A stretch of DNA of 64,000 bases from Marinobacter algicola DG893 (GTDB lineage: Bacteria > Pseudomonadota > Gammaproteobacteria > Pseudomonadales > Oleiphilaceae), in NCBI RefSeq assembly GCF_000170835.1, contig NZ_ABCP01000005.1:105483-169482 (forward strand). Reading direction: 5' to 3'. The notes below the pieces were generated by a model. The model was not told where the DNA came from. It was given only the letters and a program-made list of their open reading frames with translations, and ran no database searches. Positions 1 to 11,424 of this stretch are shown here, piece after piece (the first letter of the stretch is position 1; every line of letters begins with the position of its first letter). Made by a program: the position numbers and the translations under genes.

Positions 1-1505
1 TGGGGTACCAGTCCGGACTGAAAGACGCCGAACTGGCGCGAAAGCTCCGCCCGCAATGCAGTGAACTCGACATCTTTCTCGCCGGTCCTCAACTGCATTC
101 GCTCAAGGGCATGGTCAAAGTCGTGCCCATGGAGATCGATATTGATCACGATTCCGGCAGCTTCTATGGCGAACTGGAATGGGTGGATTCGTTTGAAGTG
201 GATATTTGCCAGACAGAACTCGGACAGATGGATGAACCAGCCTGCTGGTCACTGCTCGGATACGCCTGCGCCTATACCTCTTCCTTTATGGGCCGTGAGA
301 TCATTTTTCGCGAGGTCAGTTGCCGTGGTTGCGGCGACGAAAAGTGCATGATTGTGGGCAAACCTGCTGAGGAATGGGAGGATGCCGCCGAGTTTTCCCA
401 ATACTTTAAAGCAGACACCATTATTGAAGAACTGTATGACCTCCAGAGCCAGGTAAGCTCTTTACGCAGTAGCCTCGAAAAACAGGAGGGGCAGTATTAC
501 GGCATTGGTCAATCCGCCTCCTACAACAAAGTCTGCAAAATGATCGACAAAGCCGCTCTGGGCAAGGTGTCGGTTTTATTGCTCGGCGAAACAGGCGTTG
601 GCAAGGAAGTGATTGCCCGCAGCGTTCACCTTCGCAGCGAACGAGCCGAACAGCCCTTTATCGCGGTCAATTGCGCCGCTATTCCCCCTGACCTGATCGA
701 AGCGGAGCTGTTCGGCGTGGAAAAAGGCGCCTACACCGGTGCCAACCAGTCCCGGCCAGGCCGATTTGAGCGAGCCAACACTGGCACCATTTTTCTAGAC
801 GAGGTGGTTGAGCTCACACCTCGGGCGCAGGCCACCCTACTGCGTGTGCTGCAGGAAGGGGAACTGGAGCGAGTGGGTGACAACCGCACAAGAGCTGTCG
901 ATGTCAGGGTTATTGCAGCTACCAACGAAAGCCTGGAAAAAGCCGTGGAAGATGGTCGCTTCCGCTCCGATCTGTTTTACCGGCTCAATGTGTTTCCGGT
1001 GAAAATTCCACCACTCAGGCAACGCCTGGAAGACCTGCCACTACTGGCCGAGCATTTCCTCAATAAGTTCCATTCCGAGTACAACAAACGCACGCTCGGG
1101 CTCTCCGACAAAGCACTTGAACTCTGCCTGCATTACCATTGGCCGGGAAACATCCGGGAACTTGAAAACGTCATTGAGCGTGGTGTCATACTGACCGACA
1201 ACAACGAGTCCATCAGCCGCGAATCTCTGTTTGCAGGTATTCCCGAGCCACAGCCTAACCAGCCCCAGGGCGTTGTAGACAGCCACGGACAACTTGTTGA
1301 AAAGACATCTGAAACCTCCAGAGGTGACTGGGCCAGCCAGATACTGGGCAACGGTATCAGCCTGGACGATGTCGAGGAAACGCTGATGCGACGTGCCATG
1401 GAAGAGGCCAACCAGAATGTTTCCGGCGCGGCGCGCATTCTTGGGCTGACCCGTCCCGCCCTCGCGTACCGGCTCAAGAAGTCCGGCATTCTCGCCGAAA
1501 GCTGA
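1..1505 (+). CDS. Sigma-54-dependent XylR/DmpR-type activator (5' truncated)
   Basis: The reading frame is open from the window edge, so the true start lies outside; about 500 residues are visible. Order: remains of the XylR_N sensor domain (first ~60 residues), a V4R domain ending in the cysteine motif CRGCGDEKC (~residue 108), an AAA+ domain with Walker A GETGVGKE (~195), Walker B GTIFLDEV (~261), and a C-terminal Fis-type helix-turn-helix (SGAARILGLTRPALAYRL). The sigma-54 contact loop reads GAYTGA rather than GAFTGA. Family members bind aromatic or similar effectors through the N-terminal domain and activate sigma-54 promoters from upstream sites. A matching promoter and the four-gene operon start ~200 bp downstream on the same strand, so that operon is the likely target (inference). 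The effector cannot be read from sequence. Confidence 0.93.
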   Translation, partial: GYQSGLKDAELARKLRPQCSELDIFLAGPQLHSLKGMVKVVPMEIDIDHDSGSFYGELEWVDSFEVDICQTELGQMDEPACWSLLGYACAYTSSFMGREIIFREVSCRGCGDEKCMIVGKPAEEWEDAAEFSQYFKADTIIEELYDLQSQVSSLRSSLEKQEGQYYGIGQSASYNKVCKMIDKAALGKVSVLLLGETGVGKEVIARSVHLRSERAEQPFIAVNCAAIPPDLIEAELFGVEKGAYTGANQSRPGRFERANTGTIFLDEVVELTPRAQATLLRVLQEGELERVGDNRTRAVDVRVIAATNESLEKAVEDGRFRSDLFYRLNVFPVKIPPLRQRLEDLPLLAEHFLNKFHSEYNKRTLGLSDKALELCLHYHWPGNIRELENVIERGVILTDNNESISRESLFAGIPEPQPNQPQGVVDSHGQLVEKTSETSRGDWASQILGNGISLDDVEETLMRRAMEEANQNVSGAARILGLTRPALAYRLKKSGILAES

Positions 1506-1592
1506 CCTACGCCCGTCTTAGTCAGGACAGGGAGGTCCATGGGTTGTTTTTTGGTTTGACGATATCGATAAACGCTCCATCTGTTTCATCAT

Positions 1593-1606
1593 TTGATAAA
1601 AATCAA
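1593..1606. promoter_or_regulatory. Candidate upstream activator site
   Basis: A perfect palindrome TTGAT-AAAA-ATCAA lies about 95 bp upstream of the sigma-54 promoter. Its arms resemble the TTGAT/ATCAA half-sites bound by XylR/DmpR-family activators, and the spacing suits enhancer action by looping. Only one clear copy was found, although the family usually binds two. Confidence 0.45.
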
Positions 1607-1699
1607 TCCTCTTAATTGTTCCACCAGGCTTCATCCGAACTCTCCAGATCATCCATTTTTATAATCAAATACATGTAGTTAGATGCATTAAATCGTGTA

Positions 1700-1715
1700 T
1701 GGCACACACGTTGCT
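1700..1715 (+). promoter_or_regulatory. Sigma-54 (-24/-12) promoter
   Basis: TGGCAC-acacg-TTGCT matches the sigma-54 consensus TGGCAC-N5-TTGCW at every fixed position. It ends 49 bp before the ATG of the YCF48-like gene and follows a sigma-54 activator gene, so it very probably drives the operon at 1765-8520. Confidence 0.88.
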
Positions 1716-1764
1716 AAATCACCGTCAGTCGCGTTATCCACAAAAATAAAGACGGTGACATAAA

Positions 1765-2754
1765 ATGCGAAATGCCCACCTGCGCACATGGCGCACTACC
1801 GGTACAACCGTATGGTTGGCCGGATTGTCTTCGGTTCTGTTAACAGGTTGCGAAGCGCCCCTGGATCTTGACGCAGTTCGAGACCAGGCCGGGCAGGCCA
1901 TTAAACGGACCGATTTCTATCAAGCCATGGCTCGCAATGAAGAGGTTGTCGTGCTGACTGGCAACAACGGTGTTGTGTTAGTCAGCTCAGATAATGGAGA
2001 AAGTTGGAGCCGGCGGACGCCAACGTCAGAAAGCTTCCTGGCATTAGATGTATGCCCTGACAACAGCTTCATTGCACTGACGTTTGACAACAAGATCTGG
2101 CATGGCAACGCCAACGGAGACAACTGGACCGCGCACTCCCTGCCCAGCCAGGAACAGATGATGACCGCCGCCTGCGCCCCGGACGGCAACTGGTGGGCAG
2201 CTGGTGCCTTCACCACCATACAGGGCAGCACCGACCAGGGTGAGACCTGGACTGAGACTTCACTCAACGAAGACGCCATCCTCAACAACCTCCAGTTCAT
2301 CGATGCCGACCATGCTTTCATAACCGGTGAGTATGGCCTGGTACTCAAAACCACGGACGGCGGAGAGAACTGGGACTATGCCGGCTACCTTCCGGATGAG
2401 TTTTACGCCCATTCCAGCTATTTCCGTTCAGACAATGAAGGTTGGGTTGGCGGCCTGAACGGTTTCATCTACCACACCGCCGACGGCGGAGAGAACTGGG
2501 AGAAATCCCCCACCGGCATCAACGCCCCGATATTCGGTTTCGTTGCCGGCCCTTCAGGGTTATACGCCCTGGCGGATAACGCCACCGTATTGCAGCAGAC
2601 GGGGCGATCCTGGCAGAAGATCTCCGCGTCCGACCAACCCCTGTATTTGCGTACCGGCCTGATTCTCCCCGACCACCGACTACTCGCCGCTGGTGGCCGT
2701 GGCCTGCTGCTGAACCTTGAAACTCCCGTGGCCCACTCGGCCAGCACTGACTGA
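1765..2754 (+). CDS. YCF48/BNR-repeat lipoprotein
   Basis: 329 residues. The N-terminus is a lipoprotein signal with lipobox LTGC (~residues 26-29). The rest is a beta-propeller of BNR/YCF48-type repeats, seen as recurring blades such as SSDNGESW, STDQGETW, TTDGGENW and TADGGENW. YCF48 is a photosystem assembly factor in phototrophs; in heterotrophs the family sits beside RND permeases and DUF1302/DUF1329 genes, probably as an outer-membrane-anchored scaffold or accessory subunit (inference). First gene of the sigma-54-driven operon; the RND gene starts 11 bp after its stop. Confidence 0.88.
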   Translation: MRNAHLRTWRTTGTTVWLAGLSSVLLTGCEAPLDLDAVRDQAGQAIKRTDFYQAMARNEEVVVLTGNNGVVLVSSDNGESWSRRTPTSESFLALDVCPDNSFIALTFDNKIWHGNANGDNWTAHSLPSQEQMMTAACAPDGNWWAAGAFTTIQGSTDQGETWTETSLNEDAILNNLQFIDADHAFITGEYGLVLKTTDGGENWDYAGYLPDEFYAHSSYFRSDNEGWVGGLNGFIYHTADGGENWEKSPTGINAPIFGFVAGPSGLYALADNATVLQQTGRSWQKISASDQPLYLRTGLILPDHRLLAAGGRGLLLNLETPVAHSASTD

Positions 2755-2765
2755 GGAACTCCGCC

Positions 2766-5231
2766 ATGCCTGGACTGCATCGATTCACCCATCTCCTGCA
2801 TTCGCTGGAGCTATGGATCTTCAACAACCCGCGCAAGGTATTGAGCGTGATCGCCATCCTCACACTGGCGTTCGCCCTGCGTATCCCCGGGCTGAAAATC
2901 TACACTGACTTCGCCGACCTGTTGCCGCAGCAACACCCCTACATCGAACTGCACAACAGCATCAAGGACAGCTTCGGCGGCGCCAACGTTCTTACGGTGG
3001 GTGTCGAATTCGAAGATGGCAACATTTTTACCAACGAGAATCTCGCCAAGATCGACCGAATCACCCAGGCCGTGGACAACCTGCCTGGGGTGAATCACAA
3101 CCTTGTGTCCAGCGTGACTCACCGGAATTCCCGCAAGATCTGGCTGACGGAAGTCGGCAGCATCAACTCGGAACCCTACTACGACTCCACCTCCGGCGAG
3201 TACTCACGGGATGCACTGGCTGCCATGAAAGCCGATGTGGCGGCCAACCCACGGGTGTACGGCCCCCTTGTGTCTCCAGATATGAAAATGGCCCTGGTCA
3301 AGGCACAACTGATTGAGGGCAAGCTGGATTACGAAAAGACGTTTGCTCAGTTACAACAGCTGCGTGAAGCGGAGGAAAGTGCGGGAGTCAGGATCTACGC
3401 CACGGGACAGCCAGTTCTGGTGGGGTGGGCCTACACGTACATGGAACAGATCCTCCAGATATTCATTTTCACCGTAATCACCATGCTGGCCTTGCTCCTG
3501 TTCCATTTCCGAAAGGCCTACGGTGTGCTGATCCCCCTGGGTGGCGTTTTGGTCTCCACGATCTGGGGGCTTGGGATCATCAGCCTGCTCGGTTACAACC
3601 TGGATCCGCTCGGGCTGGTGATCCCCTTTTTGATTGCAGCCAGGGCGATGAGCCATGGCGTACAACTTGTTGAACGCTACTACGCGGAAACCCGCGAACT
3701 AGGTAGTGGCCCCAAAGCCGCAAAAGCGACCTTTGACAGTCTTTTCCGCCCTGGTTCCCTGGGTGTTGTGTCGGATGCTATTGGCCTGTCGCTCATTGCC
3801 ATCGGGTCCATTCCGTTGAATACCCATCTGGGCATCTATGCTTCCCTTTGGGCGATCACTGTTGTGTTCACGGTGCTGATCGGCGTGCCACTTCTGTTAT
3901 CCATTCTGCCAACGCCCAAAGACCCGAACCTGCGCGAAACCGCCCTGCGCCATATCGGCGCCAGTTGCTCACGCACGGTTGCACGGCCAGGCGCGGCGAA
4001 AGTGGTGCTGAGTGTCGCGGCACTGGCGATGGCCGCAGGACTATTAGCGGCGTCCAACGTGCAGATTGGCGACTCGGAGCCAGGCTCTCCCATCCTGTAT
4101 CCCGACCACGACTACAACGTTTCTTCCCGCGTGGTGAATGAGCGCTTCCCGGGCTCCGAGGAGCTCTACATCGTGGCGGAAACCGAAGAGAAAGGGGGCC
4201 TGAAACGTCCGGAGGTACTGGCTGCCCTTTCTGATCTGCAATCCCACATGCTGAAGGACCCGGAAGTGGGCGGCAGCAAAGGCCTGCCCGACCTCGTTAA
4301 GCAAGTTAACCGCCTGATGCACAACGACGACCCCCGTTGGTACCAGATTCCTCACGATGCGGGCTATGTCGGCGGGCTGATGTTTACCTACATGGCCTCC
4401 AGCCCGATTCCCGGGGCCCTTGATGAATTCAACGACACCGACGACCGCGTTGCCAACTTGGTGTTCTATTACAAGGACCGCCAGGGCGAGACCATCCGCC
4501 GTGCCATTCACATGGCCAAGGAATGGATCGCGGAGAACGGTGACAGCGTTGAGGGCCTGACCATCAAACTCGCGGGGGGAACCCTTGGTGTTGCCGCCGC
4601 AATGAACGAATCAGCCTTCGAGACCAATGTCATTGTTCTGCCACTGGTTTTCCTGCTGATCTTTGCCTTTGTCATGCTGTTCTACACCTCATTACACGCC
4701 GGGCTGATGATGCTGTTGGCGATGATTTTCGCAACCACTCTCACCTACGCCTATATGGGCTTTAATGCGCTCAATATCGACATCAATACCGTGCCGGTGA
4801 TTGCCGTGGGTATCGGCGTCGGCATCGATTATTCCATCTACATGATGGACCGGATACGGGAAGAAATGGCCCGACTTGGCAACCTGAGGGACGCCGTCAG
4901 GCGAGCCATATCCACCACCGGCATGGCCATCAGTTTCACCGCGCTGACGTTGATGGCGGGCATCATCATGTGGGTCATTTTCTCAGACCTCCGATTCCAG
5001 TCTGATGCGGCATTGCTTCTTTGCGTCATGATCGTGATCAACGGCATCGCGGCCATGCTCCTGGTGCCGTCCTGGGTACTGGTCTTCAAGCCCCGCTTTG
5101 TTACCGATGTCTACGCCGACGAAGACGGCATTCTCCATGCTGATCGTCACCCACCAACACCATCTCCATCGTCTGTCCCCTCACGGGAACAGCAGGATGG
5201 GTTTGTGCCGGGAGAGCCGTACCGGGCCTGA
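2766..5231 (+). CDS. MMPL/RND-superfamily permease
   Basis: 821 residues with the duplicated RND layout: one N-terminal membrane helix, a large periplasmic loop (~60-225), a block of five or six helices (~225-400), a second periplasmic loop, and a second helix block (~640-790). The second half carries the MMPL-type motif GIGVGIDYSIYMMDRIRE. This is the short MMPL/HpnN-like form, which moves lipids or hydrophobic molecules, and not the ~1040-residue drug exporter form. No membrane-fusion protein or TolC gene is nearby; the YCF48, DUF1302 and DUF1329 partners would have to provide the periplasmic and outer-membrane steps. The substrate is unknown. Confidence 0.9.
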   Translation: MPGLHRFTHLLHSLELWIFNNPRKVLSVIAILTLAFALRIPGLKIYTDFADLLPQQHPYIELHNSIKDSFGGANVLTVGVEFEDGNIFTNENLAKIDRITQAVDNLPGVNHNLVSSVTHRNSRKIWLTEVGSINSEPYYDSTSGEYSRDALAAMKADVAANPRVYGPLVSPDMKMALVKAQLIEGKLDYEKTFAQLQQLREAEESAGVRIYATGQPVLVGWAYTYMEQILQIFIFTVITMLALLLFHFRKAYGVLIPLGGVLVSTIWGLGIISLLGYNLDPLGLVIPFLIAARAMSHGVQLVERYYAETRELGSGPKAAKATFDSLFRPGSLGVVSDAIGLSLIAIGSIPLNTHLGIYASLWAITVVFTVLIGVPLLLSILPTPKDPNLRETALRHIGASCSRTVARPGAAKVVLSVAALAMAAGLLAASNVQIGDSEPGSPILYPDHDYNVSSRVVNERFPGSEELYIVAETEEKGGLKRPEVLAALSDLQSHMLKDPEVGGSKGLPDLVKQVNRLMHNDDPRWYQIPHDAGYVGGLMFTYMASSPIPGALDEFNDTDDRVANLVFYYKDRQGETIRRAIHMAKEWIAENGDSVEGLTIKLAGGTLGVAAAMNESAFETNVIVLPLVFLLIFAFVMLFYTSLHAGLMMLLAMIFATTLTYAYMGFNALNIDINTVPVIAVGIGVGIDYSIYMMDRIREEMARLGNLRDAVRRAISTTGMAISFTALTLMAGIIMWVIFSDLRFQSDAALLLCVMIVINGIAAMLLVPSWVLVFKPRFVTDVYADEDGILHADRHPPTPSPSSVPSREQQDGFVPGEPYRA

Positions 5232-5274
5232 GCCCGGTAGGACACTCCACTAAAACCTGTAACGAGGACATGCC

Positions 5275-7176
5275 ATGCAAACAACAATAAAAGGCCTGAG
5301 GCTCTGGTGCTATACCCTTGCGGGAAGTGCCGGCCTGGCGCTGTTACCAATCAACTCCGCCGTCGCCCAGGAAGATACCCGGGTAAACGGCTTCTACGAG
5401 AATGCAACCTACGGCCGGGATGGCGTAGGGCTTTCAAAATTCCGCAACACACTACAGCTGGAAGCAGAGAAACGGGCTGGAGATGTCGGCATTTTCAGTA
5501 ATGTCTCCGTCAACGCCACGCTCCGTGGTAGCTATGACGGTGTTTACGACCTTAATGATGACGAATACGGCCGCAATGCCGGTGGACCGGTCCGCCTGGA
5601 AAACCGGGCAGCGGGACCCAACGCCACCGTGCCCCACGGTGGCGGCCTGAAGCTGCCGAACTCCTTCAGTGAAGCGAACAACCCCAACGAAGGAATGATC
5701 GTGTTGGGTGAAAACCTGCATGATACCGACGGCGGTGTAGCCTTCGGCGTGCCGGTTCGCCCCTGTGACGAGGACGAACGAGGGTGTATCGACGGTTATT
5801 TGGACAAAGACACCAACGACATGCGATTCCAGGAGTTCAACGACCGCGCCGATTTCATCCGCGAACTCTACGTGGATTTCGATTACAACTTCTCGAACGG
5901 TAATATCCTCAGCACCCGATTGGGCAAGCAGCAAGTCATCTGGGGACGTACCGACCTTTTTCGGGTGTTGGATGTGATCAACCCGGTGGATTACTCCCGC
6001 AACAATATCTACGACGAACTGGAAGACATCCGGATTCCCATGTGGATACTCCGGACCGACTACCGCATGGGGCCAACCGAGGTGTTCGATGGTCTCGCCT
6101 TCGACGACCTTAATTTCCAGTTGGTATGGAACTTCGACAAGTTCCGCCCGCACGATATCGGCCAGTGCGGTCAGCCCAACGTTATTCTCGATGCCGGCTG
6201 CTTCTTCCGCGGCATGAACAGCCTCTGGGAAAATGGTGGCACAGTGGCCAACTTCGCAGGCGGCGAAGCGGCAACGGATTTCGGCCCCGGCCAGATCGGT
6301 ATCCGCGAAGCGCACATGCCAAGCTGGAGCCTGGCGAATACCCAGGTCGGCCTCAAGATGGAAGGCGTTTATGGTGATCTGGGCTTCTCGCTCAACGCCC
6401 TGACCTATCGCTCCCAACTGCCCTCTCTTCGGGGCGGTATTCCCGCACAAAACGGCTTTACCGGTGAAACCGGTATATGGCCAAGCCTGATTGCCTTCGA
6501 TATCCACTTCCCGAGGGTCAACCTGTTCGGTGGCTCCCTGGATTACTACGCCCAGAGTGTTGATACCGTCCTCAGGCTTGAAGCGGCCTATACCACCGGC
6601 GAGGAATTCGCCAATACGCTGGAGGAAGATCTCTACTCCGAGAGCGACGTGGTTCGCTACGTGGTCGGCGCTGACAAGAACATCTTCATTCCCTTCCTGA
6701 ACGAACACCAGGCATTCCTGTTCTCCGGCCAGGTATTCGGTCAGCACATCCTGGATCACGAGCGCGAGCAGCGTCGGTTTGGTGAAGCCGGTATTCCCGA
6801 CTGGAAAGAAAACTGGACAGGCACCCTGCTGATCAAAGGCTTCTACATGAATGGCCGCCTCAGCCCGCAGATCATCACCGCACATGATTTCCGAGCCGGG
6901 GCAACCGCGATCGCGCCGTCTGTTGAGTGGCTGGTCAGTGACAACTTCCGTGTCACGGCCGGTGCAAACATCAAGGTGGGTACCGGCGCGCGCAAATTCG
7001 ATGACTGCCGTAGCTGCAACCCCTGGGATCCGTTCACCGCCACCTATCCGGGGCAACCGGCCGGGGAGTCTGCCGGCCTGGGTGGATACGAGCCGCTGGG
7101 CCGCTTCCAATCTGGCCCCATTGGAATGGCTCAGGAAGAAGACGAGCTTCAACTGACCATGCGTTACAGCTTCTGA
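5275..7176 (+). CDS. DUF1302 outer-membrane protein
   Basis: 633 residues. A signal peptide ends at about SAVAQ (residues 28-32). The mature protein is rich in alternating aromatic/polar strands and ends in MRYSF, the terminal phenylalanine typical of outer-membrane barrels. The family usually lies next to a DUF1329 gene. Likely a barrel that passes or accepts the substrate of the neighbouring RND permease (inference). It begins 43 bp after the RND gene. The opposite strand is open for most of the length, which is a by-product of codon use and not a second gene. Confidence 0.87.
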   Translation: MQTTIKGLRLWCYTLAGSAGLALLPINSAVAQEDTRVNGFYENATYGRDGVGLSKFRNTLQLEAEKRAGDVGIFSNVSVNATLRGSYDGVYDLNDDEYGRNAGGPVRLENRAAGPNATVPHGGGLKLPNSFSEANNPNEGMIVLGENLHDTDGGVAFGVPVRPCDEDERGCIDGYLDKDTNDMRFQEFNDRADFIRELYVDFDYNFSNGNILSTRLGKQQVIWGRTDLFRVLDVINPVDYSRNNIYDELEDIRIPMWILRTDYRMGPTEVFDGLAFDDLNFQLVWNFDKFRPHDIGQCGQPNVILDAGCFFRGMNSLWENGGTVANFAGGEAATDFGPGQIGIREAHMPSWSLANTQVGLKMEGVYGDLGFSLNALTYRSQLPSLRGGIPAQNGFTGETGIWPSLIAFDIHFPRVNLFGGSLDYYAQSVDTVLRLEAAYTTGEEFANTLEEDLYSESDVVRYVVGADKNIFIPFLNEHQAFLFSGQVFGQHILDHEREQRRFGEAGIPDWKENWTGTLLIKGFYMNGRLSPQIITAHDFRAGATAIAPSVEWLVSDNFRVTAGANIKVGTGARKFDDCRSCNPWDPFTATYPGQPAGESAGLGGYEPLGRFQSGPIGMAQEEDELQLTMRYSF

Positions 7177-7191
7177 TATAGAGGAAACATC

Positions 7192-8520
7192 ATGAAACGA
7201 GCATTCCGAAAATCCGTGTTTAATGGCCTGGTGATCGGTCTTACGGCGGGCGCCTTCTCCGCTGGCGCCTTTGCCAGTGACAAGGTCATCAACGAATCGT
7301 TCCATCCATACAAGGATCAAATGCCAAGCCACGAAGGGCTTAGCGCCGGCATGACCATCGACGAATCCAACGTGGCACAGTTCAAGGACGTGATCGATCC
7401 GGCCTTCTATACCTTCATCGAGAACGGCTGGACATCCATTGCCGTGGGAAAGACCACGTCCTTCGACCTGCACCCTGCCTATGTGGACGCAACCCGCAAC
7501 GCCCTGGGTGAGGTTTCCCTGGGTGAGCAGGTCGGGGAAATTAACGGCTGGAAAGCCGGTCGCCCGTTCCCGCAGGAGCCGGATGCGGATGACCCCCGCG
7601 CCGGCGAAAAACTGGCCTGGAACTACAAGTACGGCTACAACTGGGGCGACAGTGCCGCCATCATGCCGTTCTACTGGAAGTACCGGGACATGGAATCAGC
7701 CAAGGTGGAGCGGACCATCAAATTCAACTTCCACTTCCTGAATTACAAGGGCCGAGTGATACAGGAACCCACCCCGGAAATCACGCCCAACCCGTCTGAC
7801 CTGTTCCGCGCCATCTATGTACAGGTACTCGACCCAGCGGACGTCCGCAATACGCAACTTCTGATTCACCGGGCCGCCGACGACCTCAAACGTGATAACT
7901 CCTGGCTCTATTTGGGCTTCCAGCGCCGCGTGCGCCGCCTGGCCACAGGCCAGGTTACCGATGCCTTTCTCGGTTCGGACCTGATGATCGAAGACTTCGA
8001 GGGCTACAACGGCCGCATTTCCGACATGGACTGGACCTATAAGGGCACCCGTTACATGCTGATGCCGTTCTACAACCACAACGAGCTGAAGCTGGACGAA
8101 GAAACCCACAGCGACAGCAATGGTTACCAGGTGGTGGCTTTCAGTGGCAAGGGCGGCTGTTTCCCGGACATCACCTGGCAGCTCAGAAAGGTGTACGAAG
8201 TGGAGGCGAAACCGGTGGATGAAAGCCATCCGCTGTCGAAACGTATCCACTACATGGACGCCCAGACGTTCACCATTCCCCGCACCGTCGCCTATGACCG
8301 TAAGGGCAGCCTGTGGAAAACCTTCACCATCGGACAGGCCCATCCAGACCACCACCTGCCCAAGAACGAGGGTACCGGTGTATCCATTGACGACAGCTTC
8401 AGCATGATCGACGTGCAGGCCAGCCACTGCACCACCGGCCAGTTCAAGGGCCAGGTCGACCCCGAGCTGTCCCCCCCCAATATGTTCAACGTGCAGCATC
8501 TCCGCGCAACCGGCAGCTAA
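7192..8520 (+). CDS. DUF1329 periplasmic protein
   Basis: 442 residues with a cleavable signal peptide (cleavage near GAFAS, ~residue 29). DUF1329 proteins are thought to adopt a LolA/LolB-like lipid-binding fold (family knowledge, not visible directly). The gene follows DUF1302 by 15 bp with ribosome-binding sequence GAGGAA and closes the operon; a strong terminator follows. Together with the YCF48 lipoprotein, the RND permease and the barrel it makes a plausible trans-envelope carrier for a hydrophobic compound. Confidence 0.88.
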   Translation: MKRAFRKSVFNGLVIGLTAGAFSAGAFASDKVINESFHPYKDQMPSHEGLSAGMTIDESNVAQFKDVIDPAFYTFIENGWTSIAVGKTTSFDLHPAYVDATRNALGEVSLGEQVGEINGWKAGRPFPQEPDADDPRAGEKLAWNYKYGYNWGDSAAIMPFYWKYRDMESAKVERTIKFNFHFLNYKGRVIQEPTPEITPNPSDLFRAIYVQVLDPADVRNTQLLIHRAADDLKRDNSWLYLGFQRRVRRLATGQVTDAFLGSDLMIEDFEGYNGRISDMDWTYKGTRYMLMPFYNHNELKLDEETHSDSNGYQVVAFSGKGGCFPDITWQLRKVYEVEAKPVDESHPLSKRIHYMDAQTFTIPRTVAYDRKGSLWKTFTIGQAHPDHHLPKNEGTGVSIDDSFSMIDVQASHCTTGQFKGQVDPELSPPNMFNVQHLRATGS

Positions 8521-8537
8521 GCCTGGTGCTAGCCCTT

Positions 8538-8563
8538 GGGCCCGCTTTGGCGGGCCCCTTTTT
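8538..8563 (+). terminator. Rho-independent terminator
   Basis: GGGCCCGC-tttg-GCGGGCCC, an 8-bp perfect GC-rich stem, is followed by five T residues. It sits 18 bp after the DUF1329 stop and ends the sigma-54 operon. Confidence 0.92.
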
Positions 8564-8583
8564 GGTTTCGGAGGATAAGATTT

Positions 8584-10155
8584 ATGTCCCGATATGAGCC
8601 CCTACCCGACGCCCTCCACGAAGACGACCAACTGCTGGTACTCACTGACAGCAAGGGTGCCATTACCTACGCCAGCAACGCCTTTTGCAGAACCTGCGGC
8701 TTCTCGGAACAGGAACTGAAAGCCATGTCTTTCAGCAAACTGCGGCACCCCGACATGCCCGGAGGGCCGCTGAACGACCTGTGGGAAACCATTGGCCGCG
8801 GAGAATCCTGGATGGGCATGATCCGCAACCGTAAGGCAGATGGGACCAACTGGTGGCTGGATGCCTTCGTTAGCCCGATTACCGACACGGACGGAACACT
8901 GTTGGAATACCAGGCCATTTACCGGTTACCCGATGAAGCCACCATTCGGAGAACCGAACAGGTTTACCATGCCCGCAGCCAAGGCCGGCAGCCCCTTGCC
9001 CTCAGGATTCCACGGCTGCCCCCTGCTACGCTGCAGTGGCTGGTCGCCAGCCTCTGTTTTGCCCCCGCCACAATGGCTGGAATGTTCGGCACTCCAACGC
9101 TGGCGGTCCTCTTGTTCCTTCTTGGCAGCACACTCTCCCTCGGCCTCTTCTACCAACTCAATCGCCCACTGGCGCGGCTGTTCACGCGTTGTCGAGCTGT
9201 TGTCAGCCATCCCATAAAGCAACTGGTCTACACCGGAAACGCCGGCGTCGCGGGCCAGATTGAGCTGGCTATGCGGCTGGTGGAAGTCCGGCTGAAGGTC
9301 ATGGTGGCACGTATCAGCGACAGCGGCGGACAGATCGAAGACAATGTCCTGCGGGCCAACTCTCTGCTACAAGGCGGTTCCGAGGCCTGCGGTCAGCAGC
9401 AATCAGCACTCTCCTCCGTGGCGACCTCCATCGAGGAATTCACCGCTACCATTCGCGAGGTTTCGGAGAATACCCAGCAGGCTGCTGGTCTCAGTGCGCG
9501 AAACCGTGATTCCGGGGAAAACAGCGCCCGTTCTGCAGCCGCCGCGCGCGACAGTATTCTTGCCCTGGCGAGTGAGCTCGAGGAAACCAGCCAAACCGTG
9601 GAGGAACTTGATCAGAACAGCCAATCGATTGGCCGGATTCTGGATGTGATCGTCGCGATCGCTGAACAGACCAATTTGCTGGCCCTGAATGCCGCCATTG
9701 AGGCCGCCCGGGCCGGCGAAAGTGGGCGCGGTTTTGCGGTGGTTGCCGATGAAGTTCGTTCCCTGGCAAAGCGCACCCAGGAATCCACCAATGAAATCCA
9801 GCAAATGATCACTGCCTTGCAGGAAGGCTCCCGCCGGGTGGTCGAATCCATCGCACAGGGAAAACAGCAGTCCGAGAGGAGCGTGGAGCAGGTATCCGCC
9901 ACCGCAGAGGCAATCCGTAATATTGTGGCGGGCATTGCCGAAAGCGACGGCCTGAACCAGCAGATTGCGGCTGCCAGTGAGCAACAGAGCCAGACCGTTT
10001 CACAACTGAACGAGGAAATTCACGACATCCATCAACTGGCCATCAAGACAAGCGAACAGCTTCAGGATACCGTCGAAGCAGGCCAGGCGGTTGGCTACCA
10101 TGTGGGGCGCCAGCAGCTGTTAGTACGATACCTGGTACCTGGGCGGAGGGGCTAA
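8584..10155 (+). CDS. PAS-domain methyl-accepting chemotaxis protein (Aer-like)
   Basis: 523 residues. The start is the ATG with GGAGGA 8 bp upstream. An N-terminal PAS domain (~15-115, with the Aer-type stretch RHPDMP) is followed by two adjacent membrane helices (~150-195) and a cytoplasmic signalling domain whose hairpin tip reads [19 protein letters not shown] (~360). No periplasmic ligand domain is present, so it senses an internal cue such as redox or energy state through PAS, as Aer does. It follows the envelope operon on the same strand but behind a terminator, so shared regulation is not shown; a role in taxis toward the operon's substrate is conjecture. Confidence 0.92.
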   Translation: MSRYEPLPDALHEDDQLLVLTDSKGAITYASNAFCRTCGFSEQELKAMSFSKLRHPDMPGGPLNDLWETIGRGESWMGMIRNRKADGTNWWLDAFVSPITDTDGTLLEYQAIYRLPDEATIRRTEQVYHARSQGRQPLALRIPRLPPATLQWLVASLCFAPATMAGMFGTPTLAVLLFLLGSTLSLGLFYQLNRPLARLFTRCRAVVSHPIKQLVYTGNAGVAGQIELAMRLVEVRLKVMVARISDSGGQIEDNVLRANSLLQGGSEACGQQQSALSSVATSIEEFTATIREVSENTQQAAGLSARNRDSGENSARSAAAARDSILALASELEETSQTVEELDQNSQSIGRILDVIVAIAEQTNLLALNAAIEAARAGESGRGFAVVADEVRSLAKRTQESTNEIQQMITALQEGSRRVVESIAQGKQQSERSVEQVSATAEAIRNIVAGIAESDGLNQQIAAASEQQSQTVSQLNEEIHDIHQLAIKTSEQLQDTVEAGQAVGYHVGRQQLLVRYLVPGRRG

Positions 10156-10222
10156 CCGAAATGCGCAGAAATCTGGAATGCGGGCGTCCCTGCCCGGACT
10201 TTAAGAATGGTTTTGTGCCCTA

Positions 10223-11415
<1,193 letters not shown>

Positions 11416-11424
11416 ATACCAGCC

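Noticed and set aside
5452..7473. 673-codon open frame on the minus strand opposite DUF1302 and the DUF1329 start
   Set aside because: It lies antisense to two convincing exported proteins, has no recognisable domain, and arises from GC-rich third positions of the plus-strand codons.
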